NCBI GenBank assembly: GCA_965232245.1
Contig: CBDDPG010000002.1
Location: forward strand, 1,054,001-1,118,000
DNA: 64,000 bases
DNA from: UBA6055 sp965232245
GTDB lineage: Bacteria > Chloroflexota > Anaerolineae > Aggregatilineales > Phototrophicaceae
Reading direction: 5' to 3'
Position 1 is the first letter of the stretch; each line of letters starts with the position of its first letter. The notes beneath the pieces were generated by a model that was not told where the DNA came from, searched no databases, and saw only the letters and a program-made list of their open reading frames with translations. Positions 42,707 through 52,154 of the stretch are shown here, piece by piece. The position numbers and the translations under genes were made by a program.

Positions 42707-44707
42707 GTGCGTGGGATGGTGCCAGTGAGTAGACAAAATCCGAGTACTGAACTAAACGATATGATGGATACATTCCAAACGAATACGCATAATCTACTTA
42801 CATTCTCTCAGAAAAGCCTTCGAAAATTTGAGAAGGGGCAATATGGTGTCGTGTTCGCCAAGCTTTCAAAGCGACTTGAATCCGTACTGTCTGTGGATCG
42901 TGAGGTAGTAATTATATTCTCGAGTTTTACGAGCCAGCAGGCGAGAACCATCAAATTCGCGCGAAGTGTAATCTCGGATGAAGGTGTTCGTCTAGATCCG
43001 ACGCTTTCAATAATCGTGCATAGAGACTCAAGGGGAAATAACAGATTAAAAAACTGGGGACGTCAAGATGGAATGACTGTCCTGCCAATATATGTAAAAA
43101 AAGGTGACATGCCAGCTGGGGATGACCTTGAAAGGTATTTGAGCCGAGAATTATTTAGTCACGATGTTTTTGACATTTCAGGTCCAGTTTCTGATGATAG
43201 TCAGTTTTATGGGCGCCGGACGGAAGCTCAGGAGTTAGGTCGTAAACTTCAGCGCGGCCAAATTCATGCTTGTCTTGGAATCAGGAAAATCGGTAAGACA
43301 TCGATATTGAATAGGGTAGTAAGTCATCTTAGGGAATACCACGAATCGATCTGCGTTGTTATTGATTGCTCAAAGGATGACATTTGGTCGTTAGATGCAA
43401 GTGAACTAATGTGGTCTATAGCTACTAGCATTCACGACACAATTAGAGTCGGAAATAGCTATGTTGCTGTATCCCCTAGCAAGAGTAATAAATCAATCTC
43501 TGAAGGTCGTCAAAAATTGACTGATGCAGTTCAGTCCAGCGAACAAGTAGTTATCATTTTTATGGATGAGATAGATTATATTACTCCTGGTAGCAACTCT
43601 GCAACTCATTGGAAGTCTGAATTCAGTGTATTTTGGCGAAACTTCAGAGCTGTATATCAGGAACTGACGCGCGAAAACAAGCGAACCTTATCGCTTCTGA
43701 TAAGTGGAGTATCAAGCAAGTGGTTTTCAGTACCATCGATAATTGATGTCGAGAATGCAGCGTTATCGCTTATTCCTGAGGAATATTTGAGCCCCCTTCC
43801 TCGTGGGGCAACTCTTGCCATGATTCGAGACATGTCACGTCAATCTGGGCTAATTTTTACGGAAACGGTTCGCGAAAAGATTGCTGAAGTGGCGGCGGAC
43901 ATTCCGTTTTGGGTTCGAAAAACATGTTCCTTTATTCATCGCCACATACCAATCGAGAAAAGGCCTTACAAGCCGTCACATCACCAAATTGATAGACTAT
44001 TGCGAGAATTTGTTGAATCGGAAGGGGCTGTCATTGCCAGAGTCGCGCTATCACATTTGTTTACAGTTTATCCAGAATTAGAAGAAGGGGTCTTAAACTG
44101 TTACGACGGTAAAAGCGAGGATTGTCCTAAGCATATACTTGACAAGCTAAGACGCTACGGAATCGTTGCGGGTAGGCGCGATACCTATGAAATGTCAGGC
44201 GATATGATGCGTGCCGGGTTTGAAGACTATCTCGACGAAAGGACGGGTGCAGGGGAGGTAGACAGTCAACCACAGGTAAATGGACCTTTGGAAGGCGATT
44301 GGGCCGATGAGCTTGCCATAATTAACAGAAAACGAAACATTCTCGAAAAGAGGTTGCGTGAAACGGCACTTGGCTTCTTAAGATATGACAGTCTGCATGG
44401 CAATCGCAATAAGGGAGTCAAGGACCGTTTGCTTCAAGTTATTCCCAAGGAACGCCATGCACGACTAGCCGAAGTGGCCAGCGAAGAGATTATAGCAAGT
44501 TTTCTCTGGACAGACTTAACGAAACTGATTCTTAAGGAATGGAGATTATTTGATCCCGTATTTTCTGACAAGAGAGATTTTGAGCAGAACTGTGACATCA
44601 TAAATGATCGACCAGATGCACATGCGAAGCAGATTGATCTAGCTGACTTTGCCATGCATAGACGTGCCCTTGAAAAACTTAGCGGTCTACTTGACAAGAA
44701 AACCTAA
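42707..44707 (+). CDS. STAND-type ATPase with HEPN-like C-terminal domain (candidate defence protein)
   Basis: The product is up to 666 residues; start candidates are GTG 42707, ATG 42716 and ATG 42761, none with a strong ribosome binding site. An uncharacterised N-terminal domain (about 35-140, with VVIIFSSFTSQQARTIKFAR and LSIIVHRDSRGNNRLKNWGR) precedes an ATPase with Walker A GIRKIGKTSI (about 190) and Walker B VVIIFMDEIDYI (about 285). The C-terminal 140 residues resemble a Swt1-type HEPN domain (LEKRLRETALGFLRYDSLHG, EWRLFDPVFSDKRDF, INDRPDAHAK), but the RNxxxH ribonuclease motif is shortened to R-P-D-A-H. The gene is clearly AT-richer than its neighbours, so probably horizontally acquired. 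Confidence 0.72.
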   Translation: MRGMVPVSRQNPSTELNDMMDTFQTNTHNLLTFSQKSLRKFEKGQYGVVFAKLSKRLESVLSVDREVVIIFSSFTSQQARTIKFARSVISDEGVRLDPTLSIIVHRDSRGNNRLKNWGRQDGMTVLPIYVKKGDMPAGDDLERYLSRELFSHDVFDISGPVSDDSQFYGRRTEAQELGRKLQRGQIHACLGIRKIGKTSILNRVVSHLREYHESICVVIDCSKDDIWSLDASELMWSIATSIHDTIRVGNSYVAVSPSKSNKSISEGRQKLTDAVQSSEQVVIIFMDEIDYITPGSNSATHWKSEFSVFWRNFRAVYQELTRENKRTLSLLISGVSSKWFSVPSIIDVENAALSLIPEEYLSPLPRGATLAMIRDMSRQSGLIFTETVREKIAEVAADIPFWVRKTCSFIHRHIPIEKRPYKPSHHQIDRLLREFVESEGAVIARVALSHLFTVYPELEEGVLNCYDGKSEDCPKHILDKLRRYGIVAGRRDTYEMSGDMMRAGFEDYLDERTGAGEVDSQPQVNGPLEGDWADELAIINRKRNILEKRLRETALGFLRYDSLHGNRNKGVKDRLLQVIPKERHARLAEVASEEIIASFLWTDLTKLILKEWRLFDPVFSDKRDFEQNCDIINDRPDAHAKQIDLADFAMHRRALEKLSGLLDKKT

Positions 44708-44734
44708 CTTTCAAACAACAGGAGCCACCCCCCA

Positions 44735-45259
<525 letters not shown>

Positions 45260-45366
45260 CTGAAACGCCGCCCCAAGAAAAGAATAAGAAAATCAGTGCG
45301 ACTCGGCGACTCGCGCTTTCCGTTTCAAATTCTGTTGTGGGATTCACATTTTTGTTGGAAGAAATA

Positions 45367-45382
45367 GATGCGATTGCCCTGG
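45367..45382 (-). repeat. Solo ISAs1-like terminal repeat
   Basis: GATGCGATTGCCCTGG is identical to the inner 16 bases of the right-hand ISAs1 terminus at 19426-19441. No transposase or second end is seen within the 240-base gap, so this is a relic or a target-like site. Confidence 0.45.
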
Positions 45383-45527
45383 GCGTCATACCATGTCGCC
45401 CAGAAATTCCGCGCCGTTTGCTTTGACAAACGCGCTGACTTGGACTAGAATCAAGCGCAATCCGCGATTCCCGCTTCTGGGACTGCTTGGAGGAACGCTA
45501 TGATGTTTAGAAAGACGGCGATTATGA

Positions 45528-46844
45528 TTGAAATATTACATAACATTACCCCCCCCCCCCCCCCCCCCCCCCCGAATATTTGTTCTAATTTCACTCTGCT
45601 GCTTTCTCGCTTCACTCGGTCTTTTGCCATTGCAAGCCCAAAGTCCCCCGTCCGCGCCCACGGGCCTCTCGACCAGCGGCATCACCAACGACAGCATCAC
45701 TCTCAATTGGACTAAATCCAGCGACGCCACCAGCTACGAAGTCCGCTACAACGACAACCCAGTGGAATTCACCGATTGGTTTGATGTCGGCGATGTCGCC
45801 AGCTATACCTTCACTGGGCTCACGGCCGATAGGCGCTACGCTTTCAACCTGCGCGCCAAAAACGCCAACGGCGTTTCCTCCACTGTCACTGCCAACGCCA
45901 ACACCTTGGATGGACCCAACAAAGCCCCGTCCATGCCCACCGACCCCTCGACCAGCAACATCACGCATAGCAGCGTCACTCTCAACTGGACTAAATCCAG
46001 TGGCGCCACCAGCTACGAAATTGGCGTTTCCAGAGACGGGGGTATTGACTTTTCTGATGTTGGCGATGTCGCCAGCTATACCTTCACTGGGCTCATTCCC
46101 GAAACTTCCTACTTGTTTTATGTCCGCGCCAAAAACAGCTACGGAATCTCCGTTAGCATTGGTTTCCATCTCGTCACCACCCTTGCCGCGCCTCCGGGCT
46201 GGGGCAGGTCTAAGTCCAGCCGTTCCCCCACCGCCACGCCTACCTTCACGCCCAGCCCCAAGCCCACAGTCCAGACGCTCAAGCAGCTGCCGCCGGAGAT
46301 CCAAGTCAATAACTGGCTGGACGGCGCCCAGGGCCGGCGCGTCGGCATCCTCGAAATCGCCCAGCCCGAGATCATCGCGCAGGGCGTCCTGGACGCTGTC
46401 GATGTCTTTGGTTATGTGTCGCCCGGCGTCGAAGTCTGTTTCGCGCAATACGGGCGCATCGTCTTCCTCGACGCCGCCTACGCGCCGCGGCGCGCCTCCG
46501 ACCTGGGGACCTATCAGCGCGCTGGGCGAACCTGCGCCTTGATTGACCGCGCCGGCGCCGTCGTCCTGCTGCGCGGCGACGGTCCGCCACCGCCGCAAAA
46601 CACGCCGCCGGCCAACACAAACCCGAACCCAGGGCGCGGCTTGGGCGACTGCGAGGTGCAGCCCTTTGCCAATCTCAAGGTGCGTCAAAGTCCACCCGAT
46701 GGTTTGGTCCTGGGCGTAACCGCCAGCAGAGACTGGCTGCGCGCCAGTGACAAGCGGGCGGGTTATTTCAAAGTCGGCATCTGGCAGATCGAGGGCTGGA
46801 TCAGCGGCGATTATGTCAATACCCGCGGGGATTGCGGCGCTTGA
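45528..46844 (+). CDS. Fibronectin-III surface protein with start-proximal poly-C tract (phase-variable?)
   Basis: The frame from TTG 45528 reads eight Pro codons from a run of 25 C, then a signal-like stretch (RIFVLISLCCFLASLGLL), two fibronectin-III domains (PTGLSTSGITNDSITLNWTK; PTDPSTSNITHSSVTLNWTK), a Thr/Pro linker, a middle domain (VGILEIAQPEIIAQGVLDAV) and an SH3-like tail ending VNTRGDCGA. The likely real start, ATG 45500 with GGAGG upstream (a second ATG follows at 45503), is out of frame with 25 C but in frame with 24 or 27. Tract slippage could thus turn the surface protein on and off. Alternatively the run is a sequencing or assembly artefact. Confidence 0.65.
   Translation: MKYYITLPPPPPPPPRIFVLISLCCFLASLGLLPLQAQSPPSAPTGLSTSGITNDSITLNWTKSSDATSYEVRYNDNPVEFTDWFDVGDVASYTFTGLTADRRYAFNLRAKNANGVSSTVTANANTLDGPNKAPSMPTDPSTSNITHSSVTLNWTKSSGATSYEIGVSRDGGIDFSDVGDVASYTFTGLIPETSYLFYVRAKNSYGISVSIGFHLVTTLAAPPGWGRSKSSRSPTATPTFTPSPKPTVQTLKQLPPEIQVNNWLDGAQGRRVGILEIAQPEIIAQGVLDAVDVFGYVSPGVEVCFAQYGRIVFLDAAYAPRRASDLGTYQRAGRTCALIDRAGAVVLLRGDGPPPPQNTPPANTNPNPGRGLGDCEVQPFANLKVRQSPPDGLVLGVTASRDWLRASDKRAGYFKVGIWQIEGWISGDYVNTRGDCGA
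45549..45573 (+). repeat. Homopolymer of 25 C at the start of the FN3 gene
   Basis: The run lies 49 bases after ATG 45500, between the ribosome binding site and the signal-like segment. Loss of one C, or gain of two, joins the ATG frame to the long FN3-SH3 frame. No other homopolymer of comparable length was noticed in the window. Confidence 0.9.
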
Positions 46845-46993
46845 AGCCAGCGCGGCCTATGCGACCCTTGGCGGTATCAATTTCTATTTGAAGCGATTGT
46901 CCCGCGATCCGTCCTTAATGAATCGCCATATTATTTTCCTTCTGATATACTGAATACCGTCGAATAAAACAGGTTTCATGTTAGGGAACGTTG

Positions 46994-47443
46994 ATGTTGC
47001 CCAGTCAATTGCCGGATTTGCAGTCTCATTCTTCCGAAAATCCCCCAGAAACCAAGTCTTCCGCGGAACAGCATGGACTGCTGCTGGCCGCGCTTGTCAT
47101 GGCGGTTCTTGGCTGGGGCGGTTTGCTGCAGTTGGTAGCCACGACGCGTCCCCGCATTGGCGGCGAACTATGGCTGTTTTTTATTTTGCTGCAAATTGCG
47201 GTTACCGGAACAGCGCTGCCAGTTCTGCGTTTCCTCAGCCTGCGCTTCACCTCGGTCAATGACGAACCACTGCCGGCCAGCGTCATTGTGCGGCGGAGCG
47301 TTTGGGCTGGCATACTGGTTGTCGGCAGCGCCTGGCTATTGATCCCGCGCGCTTTGTCACCTGCTTATGTCTTGGTCCTGGTATTGATTCTCCTGGTTAT
47401 TGAGATCTTCCTCCGCAACCGAGAATTGGCGCATGAACGATAA
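46994..47443 (+). CDS. Small membrane protein in the selA operon
   Basis: The product (149 residues from ATG 46994, 7 bases after AGGGA) has a hydrophilic N-terminus and four predicted membrane helices: LLLAALVMAVLGWGGLLQLV, LWLFFILLQIAVTGTALPVL, SVWAGILVVGSAWLLIP and YVLVLVLILLVIEIFL. No family is recognised. Its last 11 bases overlap the selA start region, so the two genes are co-transcribed. Confidence 0.7.
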   Translation: MLPSQLPDLQSHSSENPPETKSSAEQHGLLLAALVMAVLGWGGLLQLVATTRPRIGGELWLFFILLQIAVTGTALPVLRFLSLRFTSVNDEPLPASVIVRRSVWAGILVVGSAWLLIPRALSPAYVLVLVLILLVIEIFLRNRELAHER

Positions 47444-48854
47444 GCGGGATCGGCTGCGCGCGCTGCCATCCGTCGATCGACTACTGTCGCATAACCGTGT
47501 CCAAGTTTTGATCAAAGAATATAGCCACCGTTTGGTGCTCGAAGCCATCCGCGCCGATCTGGACTCGGTGCGCCGCAGCCTGCTTGCCGAGCGCAACTGC
47601 GATATCTCGGCATCCGCGATTTTGGATCGGATTACCCAGGATTTGCGAAGCAGTTTTCAACCGAGCCTGCGCCCCGTCATCAATGCGACCGGCGTCATAA
47701 TCCACACGAATTTGGGGCGCGCCCCTTTGTCAAAGGCGGCTCAGGCGGCAATGACCGCCGTCGCCGGCGCCTATAATACGCTGGAATACGACCTGGAAGC
47801 GGGCGAGCGCGGCAGCCGCCAAGTTCACGCCGCGAATCTGCTGCGCGGCTTGACCGGCGCCGAAGATGCGATTGCGCTCAACAACAATGCCGCCGCGCTG
47901 ATTCTGATCTTAAGCGCGCTCGCGCGTGATCGCGAGGTCATAATTTCACGTGGTCAGTTGGTAGAAATCGGCGGCGGGTTCCGTATTCCAGCCATTATGC
48001 GACAAAGCGGGGCGGGGCTGGTTGAAGTGGGCGCGACCAACCGCACGCGCATCGCGGACTATGCAGCGGCTGTGACCGAGCAAACAGCCATGCTGCTGCG
48101 CGTTCATGCCTCGAACTTTCGCCAGCTCGGTTTTGTTGAACAGCCGGCTTTAGACCAATTGACCGCATGCGCTCGCCAAAATGGCTTGCTGGCGGTTGAC
48201 GACCTGGGCAGCGGCACGCTCATTGATACCAGACAATTTGCTTTGGCATACGAGCCGACAATACAAGACAGTCTTGCGGCCCGCTTTGATCTGGTCTGTT
48301 TTAGCGGGGATAAACTGCTGGGTGGACCGCAAGCGGGAATTATTGTCGGCAAGGCCGAGTTGATCGCCCGGCTCAAGCGTCACCCGCTTGCCCGCGCGCT
48401 GCGAGTCGACAAACTAACCTATGCCGCGCTCATCGCGACCTTGCGGCACTATCTTCGCGACGAGGCGCTGGAGCATGTGCCAATTTGGCGCATGATCGCG
48501 CGGTCCCTCGCCGAAATCGAGCGGACGGCCGAGCGCTGGCGCGCGCAAGTCGGAGGGGAAGTTGTCACTGGTCGCTCGACTGTGGGCGGCGGCAGTTTGC
48601 CCGGTAGCGATCTTCCCACGCGTCTCCTGGCGATTCATGCCGCTTCTCCGGCGCGATTTATCGCCCGGCTGCGGCAAGCGGATCCACCGGTGATAGCCCG
48701 CGTTGCGAACAGTCAGGCGCTGCTGGACCCGCGCACGGTTTTGCCCGAGCAAGAGGTGGACTTGCTGCGCGTCTTGTCTGCGCTTGCCGATGATGAAGAC
48801 ATTGGTGATAACATTGGCGCAAACAAAGGTGAAAGCGAAGATGAAACCAATTGA
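47433..48854 (+). CDS. selA: L-seryl-tRNA(Sec) selenium transferase
   Basis: I use ATG 47433 (MNDKRDRLRALPSVDRLLSH), the usual SelA start; the longer frame from 47400 overlaps the previous gene more. Hallmarks are INATGVIIHTNLGRAPLSKA, NNNAAALILIL, GGGFRIPAIMRQSGAGLVEV, ASNFRQLGFVEQP, AVDDLGSGTLIDT and FSGDKLLGGPQAGIIVG with the PLP Lys. The enzyme converts Ser-tRNA(Sec) to Sec-tRNA(Sec) using selenophosphate. It implies selenocysteine use, though selB, selC, selD and any selenoprotein are not in this window. The acidic C-terminal tail (DDEDIGDNIGANKGESEDET) is an extra. Confidence 0.95.
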   Translation: MNDKRDRLRALPSVDRLLSHNRVQVLIKEYSHRLVLEAIRADLDSVRRSLLAERNCDISASAILDRITQDLRSSFQPSLRPVINATGVIIHTNLGRAPLSKAAQAAMTAVAGAYNTLEYDLEAGERGSRQVHAANLLRGLTGAEDAIALNNNAAALILILSALARDREVIISRGQLVEIGGGFRIPAIMRQSGAGLVEVGATNRTRIADYAAAVTEQTAMLLRVHASNFRQLGFVEQPALDQLTACARQNGLLAVDDLGSGTLIDTRQFALAYEPTIQDSLAARFDLVCFSGDKLLGGPQAGIIVGKAELIARLKRHPLARALRVDKLTYAALIATLRHYLRDEALEHVPIWRMIARSLAEIERTAERWRAQVGGEVVTGRSTVGGGSLPGSDLPTRLLAIHAASPARFIARLRQADPPVIARVANSQALLDPRTVLPEQEVDLLRVLSALADDEDIGDNIGANKGESEDETN

Positions 48855-48869
48855 TAAGGGGTGGCTGTC

Positions 48870-50105
48870 ATGAAGTCTGATTTGGACCGCTTGATGCGCG
48901 AGCGCGACATGGACGCCTTTGTCGTCACGGGCGGCGAAGAATTCAACGCGATTCGCTTCTACCTGAGCAGTGGCGCGCATATCACCCACGGGTCGATCTT
49001 CAAATCGCGCGGACGCGAGCCGCTGCTCGTTTGCAGCCGCATGGAATTGGAAGAAGCGCAAAAGAGCGGCTTGCAAGTGCGCACAGATGCCGAGCTAGGT
49101 TTCCACGAGCAGCTCAAGGCGGCTGACTGGGACCCATTCCAGGCAACAGCCCAATTCTGGAAGGACATATTCTCGTCCATGGGTTTGCAAGGCGGGCGCG
49201 TCGGCCTATATGGCGCTTGGCAGATCAACAAGACAATCAGGCTGCAAGAGGCGCTGCGCGAATGCCTTCCCGAATATGAATTCCTGGCGGAGGGGGAAAA
49301 TACGCTCTTTGAAGAAGCGATGCTGACCAAAGATCAGCAAGAGATCGAGCGGCTTAAATCTGTGGCGGAACGCGCCAATGCGGCCATGGAAATGGCTTGG
49401 GATTATATCGCCGGGCTGGATGTCGCTGGCGAGTTCCTCTACGACGAAGCGGGCAATCAAGTGACCATCGGCGATATCAAGAGCCTGGCGCGGCGCGAAC
49501 TGATGGCACGCGGTTTGGAAGACACCAACATGATTTTCGCGCAGGGCCGGGATGCCGGTTTTCCCCATAGCCGTGGCGAAGCGGACATGCCATTGCAAAT
49601 CGGAAAAGCCATCGTCTTTGATTTGTTCCCGCGCGAGCAGGGCGGCGGCTACCACCACGATATGACGCGGACCTGGTGTATTGGCTATGCCCCGCCCGAG
49701 GTGCAAGCGGCTTATGATACCGTCATGGAAGCATTTGACATTTCAGTCGAAGCCTACGGATTGAACAAGCCAACCCATCTGATGCAAGAAGCGGTATTAG
49801 ATCATTATGAAGACAAGGGACATGCCACGATTCGCACTGATCCCGGCGCGATGGCAGGTTATATCCATACGCTGGGCCACGGCGTCGGCATCGACATTCA
49901 CGAGCGGCCTTCGATCAGCCACACCAGGCAGGACGATGTCTTCCAGATTGGGAATGTCTTGACCATTGAACCTGGGCTGTATTATCCTGACCGCGGTTTT
50001 GGACTGCGGGTGGAAGACCTCTTCATCATCGACGAGAACGGCGCATTGGTCTCCTTGACGCCTTTCCGCAAGGATTTGGTGATTCCGCTTAGCAAGGGAC
50101 TATAA
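48870..50105 (+). CDS. M24 family metallopeptidase (Xaa-Pro aminopeptidase-like)
   Basis: The product (411 residues from ATG 48870, after AAGGGGTGG; GTG 48861 is an alternative) has the pita-bread fold. Metal ligands are in IVFDLFPREQGGGYHHDMTR (Asp, Asp), TLGHGVGIDIHERPSI (His), LTIEPGLYYP (Glu) and LRVEDLFII (Glu). The N-terminal creatinase-like domain begins LMRERDMDAFVVTGGEEF. It trims N-terminal residues before proline, or is a related dipeptidase. It follows selA by 15 bases, so is likely in the same transcript, without an obvious functional link. Confidence 0.9.
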   Translation: MKSDLDRLMRERDMDAFVVTGGEEFNAIRFYLSSGAHITHGSIFKSRGREPLLVCSRMELEEAQKSGLQVRTDAELGFHEQLKAADWDPFQATAQFWKDIFSSMGLQGGRVGLYGAWQINKTIRLQEALRECLPEYEFLAEGENTLFEEAMLTKDQQEIERLKSVAERANAAMEMAWDYIAGLDVAGEFLYDEAGNQVTIGDIKSLARRELMARGLEDTNMIFAQGRDAGFPHSRGEADMPLQIGKAIVFDLFPREQGGGYHHDMTRTWCIGYAPPEVQAAYDTVMEAFDISVEAYGLNKPTHLMQEAVLDHYEDKGHATIRTDPGAMAGYIHTLGHGVGIDIHERPSISHTRQDDVFQIGNVLTIEPGLYYPDRGFGLRVEDLFIIDENGALVSLTPFRKDLVIPLSKGL

Positions 50106-50154
50106 GCAGGACTATAAGCAAAGGAACAGCCGAAGAGTAGCTTGCGAGGAAAAC

Positions 50155-51564
50155 ATGGCTTCGACACAGATTCGCGTCGCCATTATCGGGTCCGGTCCAT
50201 CGGGCTTTTACGCTGCGGATCATTTGCTCAAACAGCGCGATGCCCATATTTGCGTCGATATGTACGAAAGGCTGCCCACGCCCTTTGGCTTGGTGCGCGG
50301 CGGCGTCGCGCCCGATCACGCCAAGATCAAGTCGGTCACAAAACTCTATAGCCGCATCGCCAAGCACGAGCGATTTAGTTTCTTCGGCAATATCGAATTT
50401 GGCATGGATCTAACTAGACAGGATCTTGGCAAGCATTATCAGGGCATCATATACGCGGTGGGCGCGCAGACCGACAAAAAGCTGGGGATCCCCGGTGAAG
50501 ATCTGCGCAACAGCTTCGCCGCGACAGAATTCGTCGGTTGGTACAACGGTCATCCGGACTATCACGAATACGACTTCGATTTGACCGGCATCAAACGCGT
50601 CGCCGTCATCGGCGTAGGCAATGTCGCCATGGATGTCGCGCGTATATTGGCGCGCACGAGCGAAGAACTCTATGAAACGGACATCGCCGACTACGCGCTC
50701 AAGTCTTTGCGAAACAGCCAGGTAGAAGAGATTATTGTGCTCGGGCGGCGAGGTCCAGCGCAGGCGGCATTCAGCAATCCGGAAATAAAGGAATTGGGCG
50801 AAATGGCGGATGCGGACATCGTCGTTTCGCTGGAAGAGGCGACCTTGGACCAGCTAAGCGCCGCGGCATTAAAAGCCAGCGGCGACCGCGCGGCCGCGCG
50901 CAATGTGAAAATTTTGCGCGCCTATGCCGCCCGCAAGCCGCGCGCGCGCTCTCGGCGGATCCACATGCGCTTTCTGGTATCGCCGGTGGCTTTGCTTGGC
51001 AAGGACAAAGTAGAGGCGATACGCATCGTCCGCAACGAACTCTATCTGGACGAACACGGCGCCTTGCGCCCCAGGGCGACAGCGCGCCAGGAAACCCTGC
51101 CGGTCGATATGGTCTTTCGCTCGGTCGGCTATCGCGGCGTCCGGCTGCCAGACGTCCCTTTCTATGATCGCTGGGGCACAATCCCAAATGATCAGGGCCG
51201 AGTCTTGACAAGGCATGAAGGCGGAGAACGCCTGGTCGGCAATTATGTCGTCGGCTGGATCAAGCGCGGACCTAGCGGCGTCATCGGCACCAACAAGCCG
51301 GACGCCATCGAGTCGGCGGAATGCTTCCTGGAAGACTTGCGCGCGCTGCGCGTTCTCGAACCGGTCGATACGCGCAGCGAGACTATTCGCGCGCTTATTC
51401 AGTCGCGCAAACCAACATATTGCACCTTTGCCGACTGGGAAAGGCTGGACGCAATCGAGCGGCAGCGCGGCGCCGAGAGCGGCCGCAGCCGCGTGAAATT
51501 CACCACTGTCGCGGGCATGCTCGCGGCTTTAGGCAAAGGCGATCGGGTGACCGAAGCGAAGTAA
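50155..51564 (+). CDS. FAD-dependent ferredoxin/adrenodoxin-type NADP+ reductase (FprA-like)
   Basis: The 469-residue flavoprotein shows the FAD-binding VAIIGSGPSGFYAADHLL, YERLPTPFGLVRGGVAPDH, the NADP-binding VAVIGVGNVAMDVARIL, and the C-terminal GVIGTNKPDAIESAEC. These are typical of FprA and mitochondrial adrenodoxin reductases, which pass electrons between NADPH and ferredoxins. GAGGAAAAC precedes the ATG. It may feed ferredoxin-dependent oxygenases, but no ferredoxin gene is adjacent. Confidence 0.92.
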   Translation: MASTQIRVAIIGSGPSGFYAADHLLKQRDAHICVDMYERLPTPFGLVRGGVAPDHAKIKSVTKLYSRIAKHERFSFFGNIEFGMDLTRQDLGKHYQGIIYAVGAQTDKKLGIPGEDLRNSFAATEFVGWYNGHPDYHEYDFDLTGIKRVAVIGVGNVAMDVARILARTSEELYETDIADYALKSLRNSQVEEIIVLGRRGPAQAAFSNPEIKELGEMADADIVVSLEEATLDQLSAAALKASGDRAAARNVKILRAYAARKPRARSRRIHMRFLVSPVALLGKDKVEAIRIVRNELYLDEHGALRPRATARQETLPVDMVFRSVGYRGVRLPDVPFYDRWGTIPNDQGRVLTRHEGGERLVGNYVVGWIKRGPSGVIGTNKPDAIESAECFLEDLRALRVLEPVDTRSETIRALIQSRKPTYCTFADWERLDAIERQRGAESGRSRVKFTTVAGMLAALGKGDRVTEAK

Positions 51565-51960
51565 AACCAAGCAAGTAATTAGAATACTCTCTAACCCCAT
51601 CCCCAGCCCTTCCCCAAAGCATTGGAGAAGGGAGTCAGCCGCAAAGTAATCGGTCTCATTAGAATGCAAAACTTCCCCCCATTGCAATGGGGGGACTGAA
51701 GGGGGTTAAAAGATTTTATGAATTTTTGCATTGGCGATCCTCCTTGATGGGGCAAAGGACAGAAGGATTGCGGAAAAAATTGGTGAATGCGTCACAATAG
51801 CGGACAAGCCTTGTAGGGGCGACCTATCAGGTCGCCCGAAATCTACAATATCCATGATTATATCGGATTTGCATTTCATTCTTGGTTTAACTAAGCCTTC
51901 GGAAAAAACATAGCATTTTTACGAATTTACACGATTTTCTATGAATTTATGCTAAATTGC

Positions 51961-51989
51961 TTGACAAACTTGCGCAGACGACATAGGCT
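51961..51989 (+). promoter_or_regulatory. Probable promoter of the amidohydrolase operon, TTGACA-17-TAGGCT
   Basis: A consensus -35 TTGACA (51961-51966) is followed at 17 bases by TAGGCT. It gives a leader of about 160 bases before the ATG at 52155, in which the 52038-52061 hairpin sits. Confidence 0.5.
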
Positions 51990-52037
51990 TAAATACAGGC
52001 AGAGAGATTTATTGAAAGCAGATTTATTGAATCCTCC

Positions 52038-52061
52038 AACGCCCCGTTCCCGCGGGGCGTT
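52038..52061 (+). terminator. Leader hairpin, possible attenuator
   Basis: AACGCCCCG and CGGGGCGTT form a 9-bp stem with a 6-base loop, followed by TCCATTTCC rather than a long T run. Its place between the promoter and the first gene suggests attenuation or stalled transcription; it could equally be a weak terminator for upstream transcripts. Confidence 0.4.
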
Positions 52062-52154
52062 TCCATTTCCTCCGGCTGCGATTAGACATTCTCAAGCGAC
52101 GGCGATTGCGTTAATCTCTTGGCATGTCGAGGTTAAGCGCATGGGAAGGCTTTT

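Larger units (their letters stand above)
51565..52154. other. Gene-free leader region with palindromes
   Basis: These 590 bases hold no supported gene. They contain the palindrome CCCCCCATTGCAATGGGGGG (51675-51694), the GTAGGGGCGA hairpin GGGCGACCT-ATC-AGGTCGCCC (51817-51837), a likely promoter at 51961, and the strong hairpin AACGCCCCG-TTCCCG-CGGGGCGTT (52038-52061). A short frame at 51949-52377 overlaps the next gene and has no family match. Confidence 0.6.

Noticed and set aside
45612..46688. 358-codon minus-strand frame opposite the FN3 protein
   Set aside because: Repeats in it merely mirror the fibronectin repeats on the plus strand.
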